DNA from: Cyanobacteria bacterium SIG28
GTDB lineage: Bacteria; Cyanobacteriota; Vampirovibrionia; Gastranaerophilales; Gastranaerophilaceae
Length of the DNA: 64,000 nt
Direction of reading: 5' to 3'
Assembly (NCBI GenBank): GCA_015152525.1
Contig: SUTU01000013.1
Coordinates: forward strand, 1 to 64,000
Shown: positions 39,582 to 49,227 of the stretch, piece after piece
Numbering within the stretch: the first letter of the stretch is position 1
How the letters are laid out: each line of letters begins with the position of its first letter
Made by a program: the position numbers and the translations under genes
The notes under the pieces: generated by a model
Database searches by the model: none
The model's input: only the letters and a program-made list of their open reading frames with translations
What the model was told of the DNA's origin: nothing

Positions 39582-40349
39582 ATGCAGACTTATCTCAATG
39601 GTAGTGTAAAAAACGGTAATATTATGCGTTGGTCAATAAATCCATTAGTGGTTTATATTGCACCAATGAAATTCTATTCAAAACAAGGCGAGGATGCCAA
39701 ATACCGAAGAATGGTTGTAGATGCTCTTAATGTTTGGTCAGCAGCCAGTCAAGGTAAAATAAGTTTCCGAATGACAAATGTTTTGTTGGAGTCTAATATT
39801 AATGTTGATTGGAAAAGAGTTGAAAGAAAAGCTTTAGGGCACTGTTATTTTAATTGGGATTCTCAAGGTCGACTTTATGGTGCTGAAGTTTCAATCGGGT
39901 TGACTGACGGCAGAATTCATAAACAATACGACAATGAAGTTGAAGTTTATCATACAATTTTGCATGAAATAGGACATGCTCTTGGTTTAGGGCATAGTCC
40001 GTATCAGGGCGATATTATGTATACTCCGCACCAATATGGTAATGCTTCACTCTCTGCTAACGATAAGTATTCAATTCAGTGGTTATATAGGCTTCCAGCT
40101 GGTGCACCGGTAAGAAAAATAGCGGAAAAATATTCTATAACAACTTCAACCGATATTGATTCAGTTATCAGAAGAATTGATAATAATAAAAATGAAAAAT
40201 CTGACGAAGTGAAAAAAATGCAAATACAAACAAATAGGGATTTGTTGCAAGAAGCTTCTAATATCGGTGATTTGAATAAGTATAATATGCTTTTACAAAA
40301 TATTTCATTACCAACAAATGTAAAGAAATATTTCAATAATAACAGATAA
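39582..40349 (+). CDS. Matrixin-like (M10) zinc metalloprotease
   Basis: HTILHEIGHALGLGHSPYQGDIMYTP: HExxHxxGxxH plus downstream Met. Confidence 0.85.
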   Translation: MQTYLNGSVKNGNIMRWSINPLVVYIAPMKFYSKQGEDAKYRRMVVDALNVWSAASQGKISFRMTNVLLESNINVDWKRVERKALGHCYFNWDSQGRLYGAEVSIGLTDGRIHKQYDNEVEVYHTILHEIGHALGLGHSPYQGDIMYTPHQYGNASLSANDKYSIQWLYRLPAGAPVRKIAEKYSITTSTDIDSVIRRIDNNKNEKSDEVKKMQIQTNRDLLQEASNIGDLNKYNMLLQNISLPTNVKKYFNNNR

Positions 40350-40426
40350 TTGACTTTTACTAGCAAAAAAAATCAAAAAAATGGTTTTATATAAATATTA
40401 CCAAAAGTATAAAAGTAAAGTTTCGC

Positions 40427-41188
40427 ATGGTGGATTCAAGACAGAAAAATATTAACAGGGATTTATCGTATTTGGGTATGGCTTCGACTTTTTCTAATCC
40501 GTTAAAGTCAAAGAGTGCTAATGAAGCTTCTGCTCTTGAAAATTATACGCAAGAACTTCCAAGGGGTAAGTACGATAACGATTTGATTGAAATAGTAGAA
40601 GTTGTTAGAATTTTAAACAATTTAGCACCTTTAAGGATGCCGGTTTATAATTTTAATGCTGATGAAATTAATGGTGAATCATTTTATCGCCCTGATGGTT
40701 CTTTGTTGTTGATAAGAGAGTATGACAGTGATGTGATAAGAGATTATTATGTTGCAAAAGAACCTAAAGCCAAAGATGTTACAATTGATAGAGTTTTAGA
40801 ACATGATAAAGTTTCAGGACGTTTAAAAGCTAAAATAGAACCTGTAATATATAGAAATAGTCAATTAAATACCAATATAACTATTTATGATTGGAAAATT
40901 AACAATAAGTATACTTTGTTTCAATTATCAGTAGGCGGTGTAATTAATAGTTTTACCGAGTTTTTTGGAAAGGGAAAATCATTCCAAACACTTTTCAGAA
41001 ACCCTGAAACATTTAAGCCTGCCAGATATCTGGAAGGTAAAGATGATTTGAAGGGTAATTTTGCGATGCTTGATTGTGTTTTTGATTTAGACGGAAAAAT
41101 AGCCCGAATTAAAAGATATAATTCTAAGCGAGAAACGACTATTGAATACACTGAAACTAAGAAAATAATTACAGTTAGAACAAAATAG
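40427..41188 (+). CDS. Hypothetical protein
   Basis: ORF between matrixin and dnaX. Confidence 0.65.
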   Translation: MVDSRQKNINRDLSYLGMASTFSNPLKSKSANEASALENYTQELPRGKYDNDLIEIVEVVRILNNLAPLRMPVYNFNADEINGESFYRPDGSLLLIREYDSDVIRDYYVAKEPKAKDVTIDRVLEHDKVSGRLKAKIEPVIYRNSQLNTNITIYDWKINNKYTLFQLSVGGVINSFTEFFGKGKSFQTLFRNPETFKPARYLEGKDDLKGNFAMLDCVFDLDGKIARIKRYNSKRETTIEYTETKKIITVRTK

Positions 41189-41189
41189 G

Positions 41190-43055
41190 TTACTCTACAT
41201 ATTTGCCGTCAAATAGTTGTCTAACCATTTTTTCTTGATCTGATTCTATTCTGTCTGTAGTTTTATTATTTGATGAATTATTTTGAATTTCGGTAATATT
41301 ATTATCGTTATCAGGTTCTTTTGAATCCTTAACAGAAGTTTGTGGTGTTGGAATTTTATCAGTTGGTTCTGTTTGTTTAGGTGTTGTAGAGTTCTTAGCT
41401 GCAGGTTGAACAGGTGCAGGTGTACTGATAGGTGCTGTTGGCATCTCTACTTTGTCGTTACTTTGAGCCAATCTTATTGTAACTGATGAATTCGTTTGAT
41501 TAAAAATAATATTGGCTGCATCAATAATAAGTTGTTTTTTATTTGTATCGTTGATTTGTGATACCAATCTGTCGTTTTTAAAAGTTATTACGACACCATC
41601 CGGAGCGATTTTTAAAGGAGTCGCTAATTTTAAAAGAGCCTGTGTAGACGGGCTATTTATGTTTACAAGCAAGGCTTGCCACATAGAACTAATATCTTTG
41701 CCGTCAGGTTTTTTAGAAATTGGTGGCGGTGTAAATAAATCTTCTTCTTGAGCAGGTTTATTTTTTTGCTGTTCAATATTTTGAGTAATTTGTGTTGGTA
41801 CAACCTTTGGTGCTGAAACTATAGATTCTGTTTTTGGCGGTTGAATTGGTGCCGGTTTTGTTACGACTTGTGGTGAAGTTGATGGTGTATACGAAATTCC
41901 GCCGGCTTCTAATGCGCTTATGCGATTTTGTAAATCCAACAGTGTAGAGTTTTCGCTCATATTTGCGAGGTCAATCATGCCGACTTCTAACCATAAATGC
42001 TGATTAGTTGCCATTTTAACTTCCTTGATGTAATGAGAAACTCTCTCTATTAAGAAAACAATTTGATGAGCCTCTAACTTATCTTTTTGAATGTTTAATT
42101 CTTTTATTTGAGCTTCATTCAAACCGGTTAATTCTGTTAAAAGATTGTTTGCACAAGTTTTGATAATTAGTAAATTTTTAAAATATTCACAAAGGTTGGT
42201 AAGAATTTGAAGCGGTTCATTTCCGGAGTTATAGATTGTGTTTAGCATTTCAATCGCTTCGGAAGGTGATGAACTTATTATTTTTTCGGTTAATTTGAAT
42301 AATGTATCGAAAGAAATTCTTCCTAAAATTGAGTTTACATCGTCAATTGTTACTTCTTTTGAAATTCCCAATATACTTAATTGGTCTAATAATGAGATAC
42401 TATCTCGCATTCCGCCGGCAGAGTTTTTAGCTATTGCAAAAAGAGCATCGTCGGTAATGTTTATCTTCTCTGCATTTGAAATATATCTTAAATGCTTAAC
42501 AATATCTTCTGTTGTGATTCTTCTGAAATCAAACCTTTGACAACGACTTTTGATTGTATCTAATACTTTATGAACTTCTGTAGTTGCAAGGATAAAGATA
42601 ACATTTTCCGGCGGTTCTTCTAAGGTTTTTAACAACGCATTAAATGCGTGGTTTGTTAGCATGTGAACTTCGTCTATGATGTATATTTTGTATTTGCCAT
42701 TTACAGGAACATATTGAACTTTTTCTAGTATACTTTGAGCATCTTCAACTTTTCTGTTGCTGGCAGCATCGATTTCGATAACATCTATCGGAACTGAATT
42801 TATTATATCTTTACAGCTTTCACACTCACCGCATGGTTTTGCAGTCGGACCGTTTTTGCAATTTAATGATTTGGCTAAAATTCTTGCTGTAGAAGTTTTA
42901 CCGGTTCCTCTCGGTCCGGTAAACAAATAAGCATGCGAAATCTTGCCAAGTTCAATTGCACTTGTTAAAGTCTTTTTAATATGCTCTTGTCCAACAAGCG
43001 TTTCTAATGTTTGCGGACGATACTTCCTGTATAATGGTATATAATTTTCACTCAT
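41190..43055 (-). CDS. dnaX: DNA polymerase III gamma/tau subunit
   Basis: YRPQTLETLVGQEHIKKTLTSAIELGKISHAYLFTGPRGTGKTSTARILAKSLNC; CGECESC. Confidence 0.96.
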   Translation of the reverse strand: MSENYIPLYRKYRPQTLETLVGQEHIKKTLTSAIELGKISHAYLFTGPRGTGKTSTARILAKSLNCKNGPTAKPCGECESCKDIINSVPIDVIEIDAASNRKVEDAQSILEKVQYVPVNGKYKIYIIDEVHMLTNHAFNALLKTLEEPPENVIFILATTEVHKVLDTIKSRCQRFDFRRITTEDIVKHLRYISNAEKINITDDALFAIAKNSAGGMRDSISLLDQLSILGISKEVTIDDVNSILGRISFDTLFKLTEKIISSSPSEAIEMLNTIYNSGNEPLQILTNLCEYFKNLLIIKTCANNLLTELTGLNEAQIKELNIQKDKLEAHQIVFLIERVSHYIKEVKMATNQHLWLEVGMIDLANMSENSTLLDLQNRISALEAGGISYTPSTSPQVVTKPAPIQPPKTESIVSAPKVVPTQITQNIEQQKNKPAQEEDLFTPPPISKKPDGKDISSMWQALLVNINSPSTQALLKLATPLKIAPDGVVITFKNDRLVSQINDTNKKQLIIDAANIIFNQTNSSVTIRLAQSNDKVEMPTAPISTPAPVQPAAKNSTTPKQTEPTDKIPTPQTSVKDSKEPDNDNNITEIQNNSSNNKTTDRIESDQEKMVRQLFDGKYVE

Positions 43056-43103
43056 AATTTAAGTTTATCATAAAAATTGCAAAGGGGTAAAGTTTATAAT
43101 ATC

Positions 43104-44456
43104 ATGGAAAACATGAGAGGACTTTTATTTTTTTTATTGGTATTTTTTTCAACTATTAATTTTTCTTATGCTTACGAATTGGTTTTGCCGAAAGAAAAGA
43201 AAACAATAGTTGATACAAATTATGCTTTCTTTGTCGGTAAAGCAAGTAATACCGAGGTTATGAGTATAAATGATGAAAAAGTATACGTTGCACCGAATGG
43301 TGCATTTGCTCATTCTATAAAACTTAAAGACGGGGAAAATAGGATTGTTGTTAAATCAAATTTCAATACTCAAGTTTATAGATTTGTTAAAAATCCAACT
43401 CCGAATTCTGTTAAACCTCAATTGATTGAATTTGAACCTAAAATATTTTTGGTAAAAAAAGACAATACACCGATTAGAAAAACGCCGGTTGATTTTGGTA
43501 TGAATAGGTTATCACATTTATTTAAAGATACTTATGTTGTAGTGAATGGTGAAAAAGGCGGGTTTTATAGAGTATATTTAACGGATAAACAAGAAGCGTG
43601 GATAGCAAAAGAAGCTGTTGTAGAGGCAAAGCAACTCTGTGAGGTTCCTAAATTTATAACGGTTGATAATAGGTTATATAAAAATGCTTCAGAGCATATT
43701 ATAAGGTTTACCGGAAATTTGCCATACAGTGTAGAAGAATCAGAAAAAGAAATTGTTTTTAAGGTTTATAATCCATTTGTATCCGAAGGTTCGGTTTATT
43801 CTCTTAATATCCAAAAACCAAAGAAATACTACTACAAAACCGAATTAAAAAACGGAGTTTATATCTTTAAAGTTAATGAGTTGACCTCACCCGATGATAT
43901 GACGTTAAAGGGATTAACTGTTGTGGTTGATGCCGGACACGGTGGTGCGGAAAATGGTGCAATAGGTTGTCTAGGTGATAAAGAAAAAGATATAAATCTA
44001 AAAATTGCTCAAAATCTTAAAGATTTTTTGTTAGAACTTGGTGCTGATGTTATCATGACTCGTGAGTGCGATGCTGAAATCTCTTTAGATGATAGAGTAA
44101 AATTGGCTAAAGATAATTCTTCGCCAATTTTTATAAGTATTCATCTGAATTCTATTGGTGATGTTGAAATGAATTTGAATAAACACAAAGGTACAAGTGT
44201 TTATTATTACAACGAAAACTCGAAAGAGCTAGCAGATGTTATGGAAGACTATGTTCCAAAATCTATTAACACTCGAAGAGATGGTGTAAAGCAAGCAAGC
44301 TTTGCTGTATTGCGTCCGACTGATTACATCGGAATCTTACTTGAGGTTGCATATATGACAAATCCTAATGACTCTATGATTTATCGAGAAGAAGGGTTTG
44401 CTGTGGAAACGGCAAGAGCAATTGCAGGTGCTTTGCTTGAATTTGTTAACAAGTAA
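43104..44456 (+). CDS. N-acetylmuramoyl-L-alanine amidase (AmiC type)
   Basis: LTVVVDAGHGGAENGAIG; FISIHLNSIGD; ILLEVAYMTNPNDS; signal peptide. Confidence 0.92.
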   Translation: MENMRGLLFFLLVFFSTINFSYAYELVLPKEKKTIVDTNYAFFVGKASNTEVMSINDEKVYVAPNGAFAHSIKLKDGENRIVVKSNFNTQVYRFVKNPTPNSVKPQLIEFEPKIFLVKKDNTPIRKTPVDFGMNRLSHLFKDTYVVVNGEKGGFYRVYLTDKQEAWIAKEAVVEAKQLCEVPKFITVDNRLYKNASEHIIRFTGNLPYSVEESEKEIVFKVYNPFVSEGSVYSLNIQKPKKYYYKTELKNGVYIFKVNELTSPDDMTLKGLTVVVDAGHGGAENGAIGCLGDKEKDINLKIAQNLKDFLLELGADVIMTRECDAEISLDDRVKLAKDNSSPIFISIHLNSIGDVEMNLNKHKGTSVYYYNENSKELADVMEDYVPKSINTRRDGVKQASFAVLRPTDYIGILLEVAYMTNPNDSMIYREEGFAVETARAIAGALLEFVNK

Positions 44457-44467
44457 CCAAGGTAAAA

Positions 44468-44797
44468 CTATCTTTGAGCAATTCTTTCAAGAGTTGCTGT
44501 AGGGTAATAGCATTGTGGTCTTCCTGCTACATACATCTGTACGCCTTTACCGTTAGGATAGTTTAAATAAGTTTTAGGTGCTTCACCTGTAACTTTTTCT
44601 GTAATTTTTTCGATATTATTGAATTGGTCCATTTCTAATGTTGCAATTTTTGTTTTTTTACCGGAAGGAACTAAGTTGGTTATAATTTCAGTTTGTTTCT
44701 GACCGTTTTTTAAACTGTAATCAATTACTTTTTGCATGGTACCACTTGAATTAATTCTGCTTCTAATCCCTTCTACACATCTAACTTGCATTGACAT
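44468..44797 (-). CDS. Hypothetical protein
   Basis: ATG at 44797 preceded by AAGGAGTTC. Confidence 0.6.
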   Translation of the reverse strand: MSMQVRCVEGIRSRINSSGTMQKVIDYSLKNGQKQTEIITNLVPSGKKTKIATLEMDQFNNIEKITEKVTGEAPKTYLNYPNGKGVQMYVAGRPQCYYPTATLERIAQR

Positions 44798-44951
44798 ATT
44801 GAACTCCTTTGTTAAAATTACACACACTTTTATTCTTCTAAAAACGTCTAAAATTTTTTTTTGCTACTAAAGATTAAATATTGTTAAATATTTAACACAA
44901 AAATTGTGAAAACTATTGCTATAAAAGTATGTTTGTAATATTATCTTTAAT

Positions 44952-45068
44952 GATTACACTGGCTTGATAGGTTACGCCCTAGTTGGAAGCTTTTATATAG
45001 TTAAAATTAGCACCAATGAAGCATTGTAATCCGTAGTAAGACACATTTAAAACAATAGGAGAAACGAG
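44952..45068 (+). promoter_or_regulatory. Candidate structured rpsB leader RNA
   Basis: GATTACA (44952-44958) pairs with TGTAATC (45025-45031); internal TAGG-ttacgc-CCTA hairpin. Confidence 0.45.
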
Positions 45069-45830
45069 ATGTCAACAGCATCACTTATCGAACTTTTAGA
45101 AGCAGGGGTTCACTTCGGACACCAAACTCAACATTGGAACCCAAAAATGAAACAGTACATTTATGGCGCAAGAAACGGTATCTATATTCTTGATCTAAGA
45201 AAAACTTCTGATCTTTTAGATGCTGCTTATGAAGCTGTTAGAGAATACGCTGCTAAAGGAAGAAATGTTCTTTTTGTTGGTACTAAAAAACAAGCTGCTG
45301 AAGTTGTTGCAGAAGAAGCTACAAGAGTTGGCGCTTATTACATCAACAGAAGATGGTTAGGCGGTATGTTAACTAACTTTGAAACAATCAGAGGAAGAGT
45401 TAACAAATTAAGAGAACTTGAAGAATTTATGGCTTCAGGACACGCTGAAAAATTACCTAAAAAAGAACAAGCTCAATTAAACAGACAACTTTCTAAATTG
45501 AGCAAAACTTTAGGCGGTATTAAAGAAATGCGCGGTTTACCTGATATTATCTTTGTTGTAGACCAAGCTAAAGAAGATATTGCTATTGCAGAAGCTAACA
45601 AACTTAACATTCCTGTTATTTGTTTAGCTGATACAAATGCTAATCCGGATGGTATCAATTATGTTATTCCTGGTAACGATGATGCTATCAGATCTATCAA
45701 GTTAATTACTTCTAAACTTGCTGATGCAGTTGCTGAAGGTAAAACTTTGAAACAAAACAATGCAAATACTACTAAAAAACTTGAATCAGTTACAGCAGCT
45801 GATGCAGGTGTTGAAGTAGCTACAGTTTAA
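45069..45830 (+). CDS. rpsB: 30S ribosomal protein S2
   Basis: [41 protein letters not shown]. Confidence 0.97.
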   Translation: MSTASLIELLEAGVHFGHQTQHWNPKMKQYIYGARNGIYILDLRKTSDLLDAAYEAVREYAAKGRNVLFVGTKKQAAEVVAEEATRVGAYYINRRWLGGMLTNFETIRGRVNKLRELEEFMASGHAEKLPKKEQAQLNRQLSKLSKTLGGIKEMRGLPDIIFVVDQAKEDIAIAEANKLNIPVICLADTNANPDGINYVIPGNDDAIRSIKLITSKLADAVAEGKTLKQNNANTTKKLESVTAADAGVEVATV

Positions 45831-45840
45831 TTAAATGAAA

Positions 45841-45950
45841 AATGGAAAGTGGAAAGTTGAAAATTATTTTATAAAATTCTTGTTAAAACAGGATTGATAA
45901 ATAAAATATCTAAAACAATTTTCCATTTTCAATTTTCAACTTTCAATAAA
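45841..45950. repeat. Imperfect inverted repeat between rpsB and tsf
   Basis: GGAAAGTGGAAAGTTGAAAATT...AATTTTCCATTTTCAATTTTCAACTTTC; 14 bp perfect arm GAAAGTTGAAAATT/AATTTTCAACTTTC. Confidence 0.8.
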
Positions 45951-45988
45951 ATCACAATATTATTAATTAAGATAAGGAGAAAGTATAA

Positions 45989-46852
45989 ATGAATATTACA
46001 GCAACTATGGTAAAAGAACTTCGTGATAAAACCGGCGCTGGTATGATGGATGCTAAAAAAGCTTTAGTTGAAGTTGATGGCGATATGGATAAAGCAATGG
46101 AAGTTCTTCGTCAAAAAGGTATTGCTTCTGCTGATAAAAAAATGGGCAGAATTGCTGCAGAAGGCAGAATCGGTTCTTTCGTTTCAGCTTCTGTTGGTGC
46201 TATGATCGAAGTTAACTGTGAAACAGATTTCGTTGCTAAGAATGAAGAATTTATTGAATTAACAAATAACTTAGCTGAGCTTGTTGCAACTGCTAATCCG
46301 GCTGATGTTGAAGCTTTATTAGCTACAACTTGCCCTAAATGCGGTAAAGTTGTTGAAGAAGCTTTAAAAGAAAAAATTGCTTCAATCGGTGAAAAAATTA
46401 CTATCAGAAGATTTGTTAGATATGAAGGTAACGCTGCAACTTATATTCACAATGGTAAAATTGGTGTTCTTCTTTCTACTTCTGCAGTTGATGAAGCTCT
46501 TGCTAAAGATGTTTGTTTACACATTGCATCTTCTGCACCTGAATTTATTTCAAGAGCAGATATTCCTGCTTCTGTTATCGAAGAAGAAACAAGAATTGAA
46601 ATGGGTAAAGAAGATTTGGCTAACAAACCTGAGCAAATCAGAGCTAAGATTGTTGAAGGTCGTGTTAACAAATTAATGGCTCAAAAATGTTTAATCGAGC
46701 AACCATTTGTTAAAAACCCTGATCAAACTATTGAACAACTTATTTCAGGTAAATTCTCTATCGTGAAATTTGATAGATTTGTTCTTGGTGAAGGACTTGA
46801 AAAAAGAAGCGAAAACTTTGCTGATGAAGTTATGAGTCAAATAAGCAAGTAG
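45989..46852 (+). CDS. tsf: Elongation factor Ts
   Basis: MVKELRDKTGAGMMDAKKALVEVDGDMDKAMEVLRQKGI. Confidence 0.96.
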   Translation: MNITATMVKELRDKTGAGMMDAKKALVEVDGDMDKAMEVLRQKGIASADKKMGRIAAEGRIGSFVSASVGAMIEVNCETDFVAKNEEFIELTNNLAELVATANPADVEALLATTCPKCGKVVEEALKEKIASIGEKITIRRFVRYEGNAATYIHNGKIGVLLSTSAVDEALAKDVCLHIASSAPEFISRADIPASVIEEETRIEMGKEDLANKPEQIRAKIVEGRVNKLMAQKCLIEQPFVKNPDQTIEQLISGKFSIVKFDRFVLGEGLEKRSENFADEVMSQISK

Positions 46853-46869
46853 TTAATAAAAAGTAAAAA

Positions 46870-46904
46870 CAGTGGCGCAATGCTTGTATTGCGCCACTGT
46901 TTTT
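46870..46904 (+). terminator. Terminator after tsf
   Basis: CAGTGGCGCAATGCTTGTATTGCGCCACTGTTTTTAT. Confidence 0.85.
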
Positions 46905-46959
46905 ATATATTTTGATGTGTTTGTATTAATAATTATTTTTTCGTTTAAATGTTTTTATT

Positions 46960-47012
46960 CGTGTACTTTTTTTCTTCTTTATTTGCGAGCCAAAGAAGAA
47001 AAAAAGTACCAA
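46960..47012. repeat. Palindromic GTACTTTTTTTCTTCTTT...AAAGAAGAAAAAAAGTACC element
   Basis: 18 bp perfect arms around ATTTGCGAGCC(A). Confidence 0.85.
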
Positions 47013-47202
47013 AAAAAGAAGAAAGGACGCAATTGTTTTCTACGTCTTCGCTATGCTCAGCCGTTTTTTTAATTCGGTTTTACCGAAATTTTTTGTCTAC
47101 TTTTATGGGTACACTTCAAGAATAAAATTCAAAACTTAAAACACATCAAATTATATATTTTGATGTGTTTAATAATTGTTTTTTAATTTTATCTGATTAA
47201 AT

Positions 47203-48168
47203 CTAAATTCTTATTAGAATTTTTAAGCTTTCTTTTGATTTGTTTGCTTCAAAAGCTTCAATAGCATCATCTATTGGGTACACTTTTGTTATAAAAGGTG
47301 TAAAATCGATTCTGTGGTTTTCAAGAAGTCTTAGTGCCGGTGCAAACTGACCGCAACGAGAACCCAATACTGTTATTTCATCAATAACTATTGGCGCAAG
47401 GTTTAGTTCTTTACCTGTTGCAACCGTGCTTTTAAGAACCAATACTCCTCTTGGTTTTGTTAATGCCATAGAGGTTTCAAAACCGGAGGCTGAACCTGTT
47501 GCTTCAACTACTACATCGTATTTTTTTTCTATTTTAAAGTCGTTTAAAAGTTGGGTTTTTACACCTTGTGCCTTTGCAATATCAAGTTTATTTTGGTGTT
47601 TGCCTATTAATAAAACATCAAGGTTTAGTGCTTTCAATGTTAGTGCAGTAGTTAAACCTAATTTCCCATCGCCAAGAACTACCACTTTTGAAGTTGGTTC
47701 TATATGAAGTTGTTCTGTAATTTCGCAAGCTGCTGCTAAAGGTTCTACAAAAACAGCTTGTTCATCTGTAACATTATCAGGAACTTCAAAAAGTATATTT
47801 GTTGGAACTGTTATATACTCAGCCATGCAACCATCTTTTTTCCAAATTCCGATTGTGTGTCTGTTAGGGCAATGTCTGTAATTTTTTACTGCACACCATT
47901 CGCAATCTGGCTCGTCGCACCCCCAGCTGATTTCGGCAACAACTCTTTTTCCAATCAAGCTTTTATCGGTACCGTTAACGTCCTCAACTATTCCTACAAA
48001 CTCATGACCTAAAACACCAACATATCCCATGTAACCTTTAGTTATTTCATAATCCGTATTGCAGATTCCTGCAAGGGTTACTTTAATAAGTGCTTCACCT
48101 GCTTGTGGAACAGGTTTTGGGTAGTTTGTGTCTAATTTTAATTCGTTATTAAAAACTATTGCTTTCAT
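47203..48168 (-). CDS. Zinc-dependent medium-chain alcohol dehydrogenase
   Basis: AGICNTDYEITKGYMGYVGVLGHEFVGIV; structural-zinc CDEPDCEWCAVKNYRHC. Confidence 0.9.
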   Translation of the reverse strand: MKAIVFNNELKLDTNYPKPVPQAGEALIKVTLAGICNTDYEITKGYMGYVGVLGHEFVGIVEDVNGTDKSLIGKRVVAEISWGCDEPDCEWCAVKNYRHCPNRHTIGIWKKDGCMAEYITVPTNILFEVPDNVTDEQAVFVEPLAAACEITEQLHIEPTSKVVVLGDGKLGLTTALTLKALNLDVLLIGKHQNKLDIAKAQGVKTQLLNDFKIEKKYDVVVEATGSASGFETSMALTKPRGVLVLKSTVATGKELNLAPIVIDEITVLGSRCGQFAPALRLLENHRIDFTPFITKVYPIDDAIEAFEANKSKESLKILIRI

Positions 48169-48453
48169 CTTCTTCTCCTTATTTTTATGTTTTTATTTTA
48201 ATCTAAAAACCGCATAAATACTACTTCCTAGGTTTAGATGTAAAAAACTTGTTACAAAATGTATACAAAAATTTAAAATGTTGTATTATAGATACTGTAC
48301 CTGATTTCAAAACAAAGTGAAAACGGCGTAGGCGAAATCGACCCCGGGTATGAGGGATAAATATTACTTGTTGTTTCAGTAACGCAGGTTTATTTATAAT
48401 GCAAGTTTTAATTATTTATAAAATGTCTGTTTAAAAAACAGATGGGAGGTTTT

Positions 48454-48825
48454 ATGCGTCATTGCTGTGATTTCAGAGCAGATGATATTTATTTTTTGAA
48501 AGAAACAAGTTTGTACACAATGCGAAAATTGTCAGTAGGTTTTTGTCCAATTTGTTCAAAGCCTGTTGCAGAACTGGTAAGGATGAGGTTCGACGGTCCT
48601 ATTGAACGCTTGAGAGCGTCAGGTATTGAGGCGCATGAAATGATGATTAAATATAAAGATGAAATCAATTATTCTTTAAGGGAATGTAATTTTATGAAGT
48701 TTAAATCTAAACCATATGGTTGGAAATATGGTGTGAATAAGTCTGTTAAATCAAAGGGTAAAGAAGTTATTAAACAGTTTGCTTATGATTTTTATGGAAA
48801 CAAAGAACTTATCAAAACGTTTTAG
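48454..48825 (+). CDS. Small Cys-containing phage-region protein
   Basis: MRHCCDFRADDIYFLKETSLYTMRKLSVGFCPICSKPVAELV; GGGAGG before ATG 48454. Confidence 0.65.
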   Translation: MRHCCDFRADDIYFLKETSLYTMRKLSVGFCPICSKPVAELVRMRFDGPIERLRASGIEAHEMMIKYKDEINYSLRECNFMKFKSKPYGWKYGVNKSVKSKGKEVIKQFAYDFYGNKELIKTF

Positions 48826-48850
48826 TGGGTTTTATAGCACATATAATGTC

Positions 48851-48911
48851 GGCGCACGTTTTCGTTTCACCTTTCTCTCGACATACACTACTCCTCGTGC
48901 GCCTTTTTTTT
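48851..48911 (+). terminator. GGCGCACG...CGTGCGCC stem plus T-run, long loop (terminator or small RNA 3' end)
   Basis: Arms 48851-48858 and 48896-48903, then TTTTTTTT. Confidence 0.55.
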
Positions 48912-48924
48912 AAAGGAATTTTTT

Positions 48925-49227
48925 ATGACAAAAAAAGATGAAAAAAATAAAAAACAAGAAGTAAATCAAAAACATATTGAGTATTTAGATAAAACTCTTA
49001 ATATTTTGGGCTTTATTTTGGAAGAGTATTCCAGAGAACTAACCCGAGCTGATATAGAATTTTTAGAAATGCCCAAAAATTCAGTTGCTACTTTAGATTT
49101 TTTAATATCGTCAATTCTTAAAGTCCAAAAAGGTCAACGAATTGCGTTGGGGCTTGATGAAGAAGAATTTGAAGATACTTCACCGCAAATTAATATTATT
49201 GAGGGGTTGTCAGAATGCAAGATATAA
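48925..49227 (+). CDS. Small phage-region protein (terminase-small-like by position only)
   Basis: 100 aa charged ORF upstream of portal. Confidence 0.55.
   Translation: MTKKDEKNKKQEVNQKHIEYLDKTLNILGFILEEYSRELTRADIEFLEMPKNSVATLDFLISSILKVQKGQRIALGLDEEEFEDTSPQINIIEGLSECKI

Noticed and set aside
46872-47072. 66-aa ORF after tsf
   Set aside because: It runs through the tsf terminator and the GTAC...GTAC palindrome; low-complexity Phe/Lys translation; not credible as a gene.
48301-48400. c-di-GMP, fluoride or other known riboswitch
   Set aside because: I could not find the conserved core of any class I know; listed only as an unexplained block.
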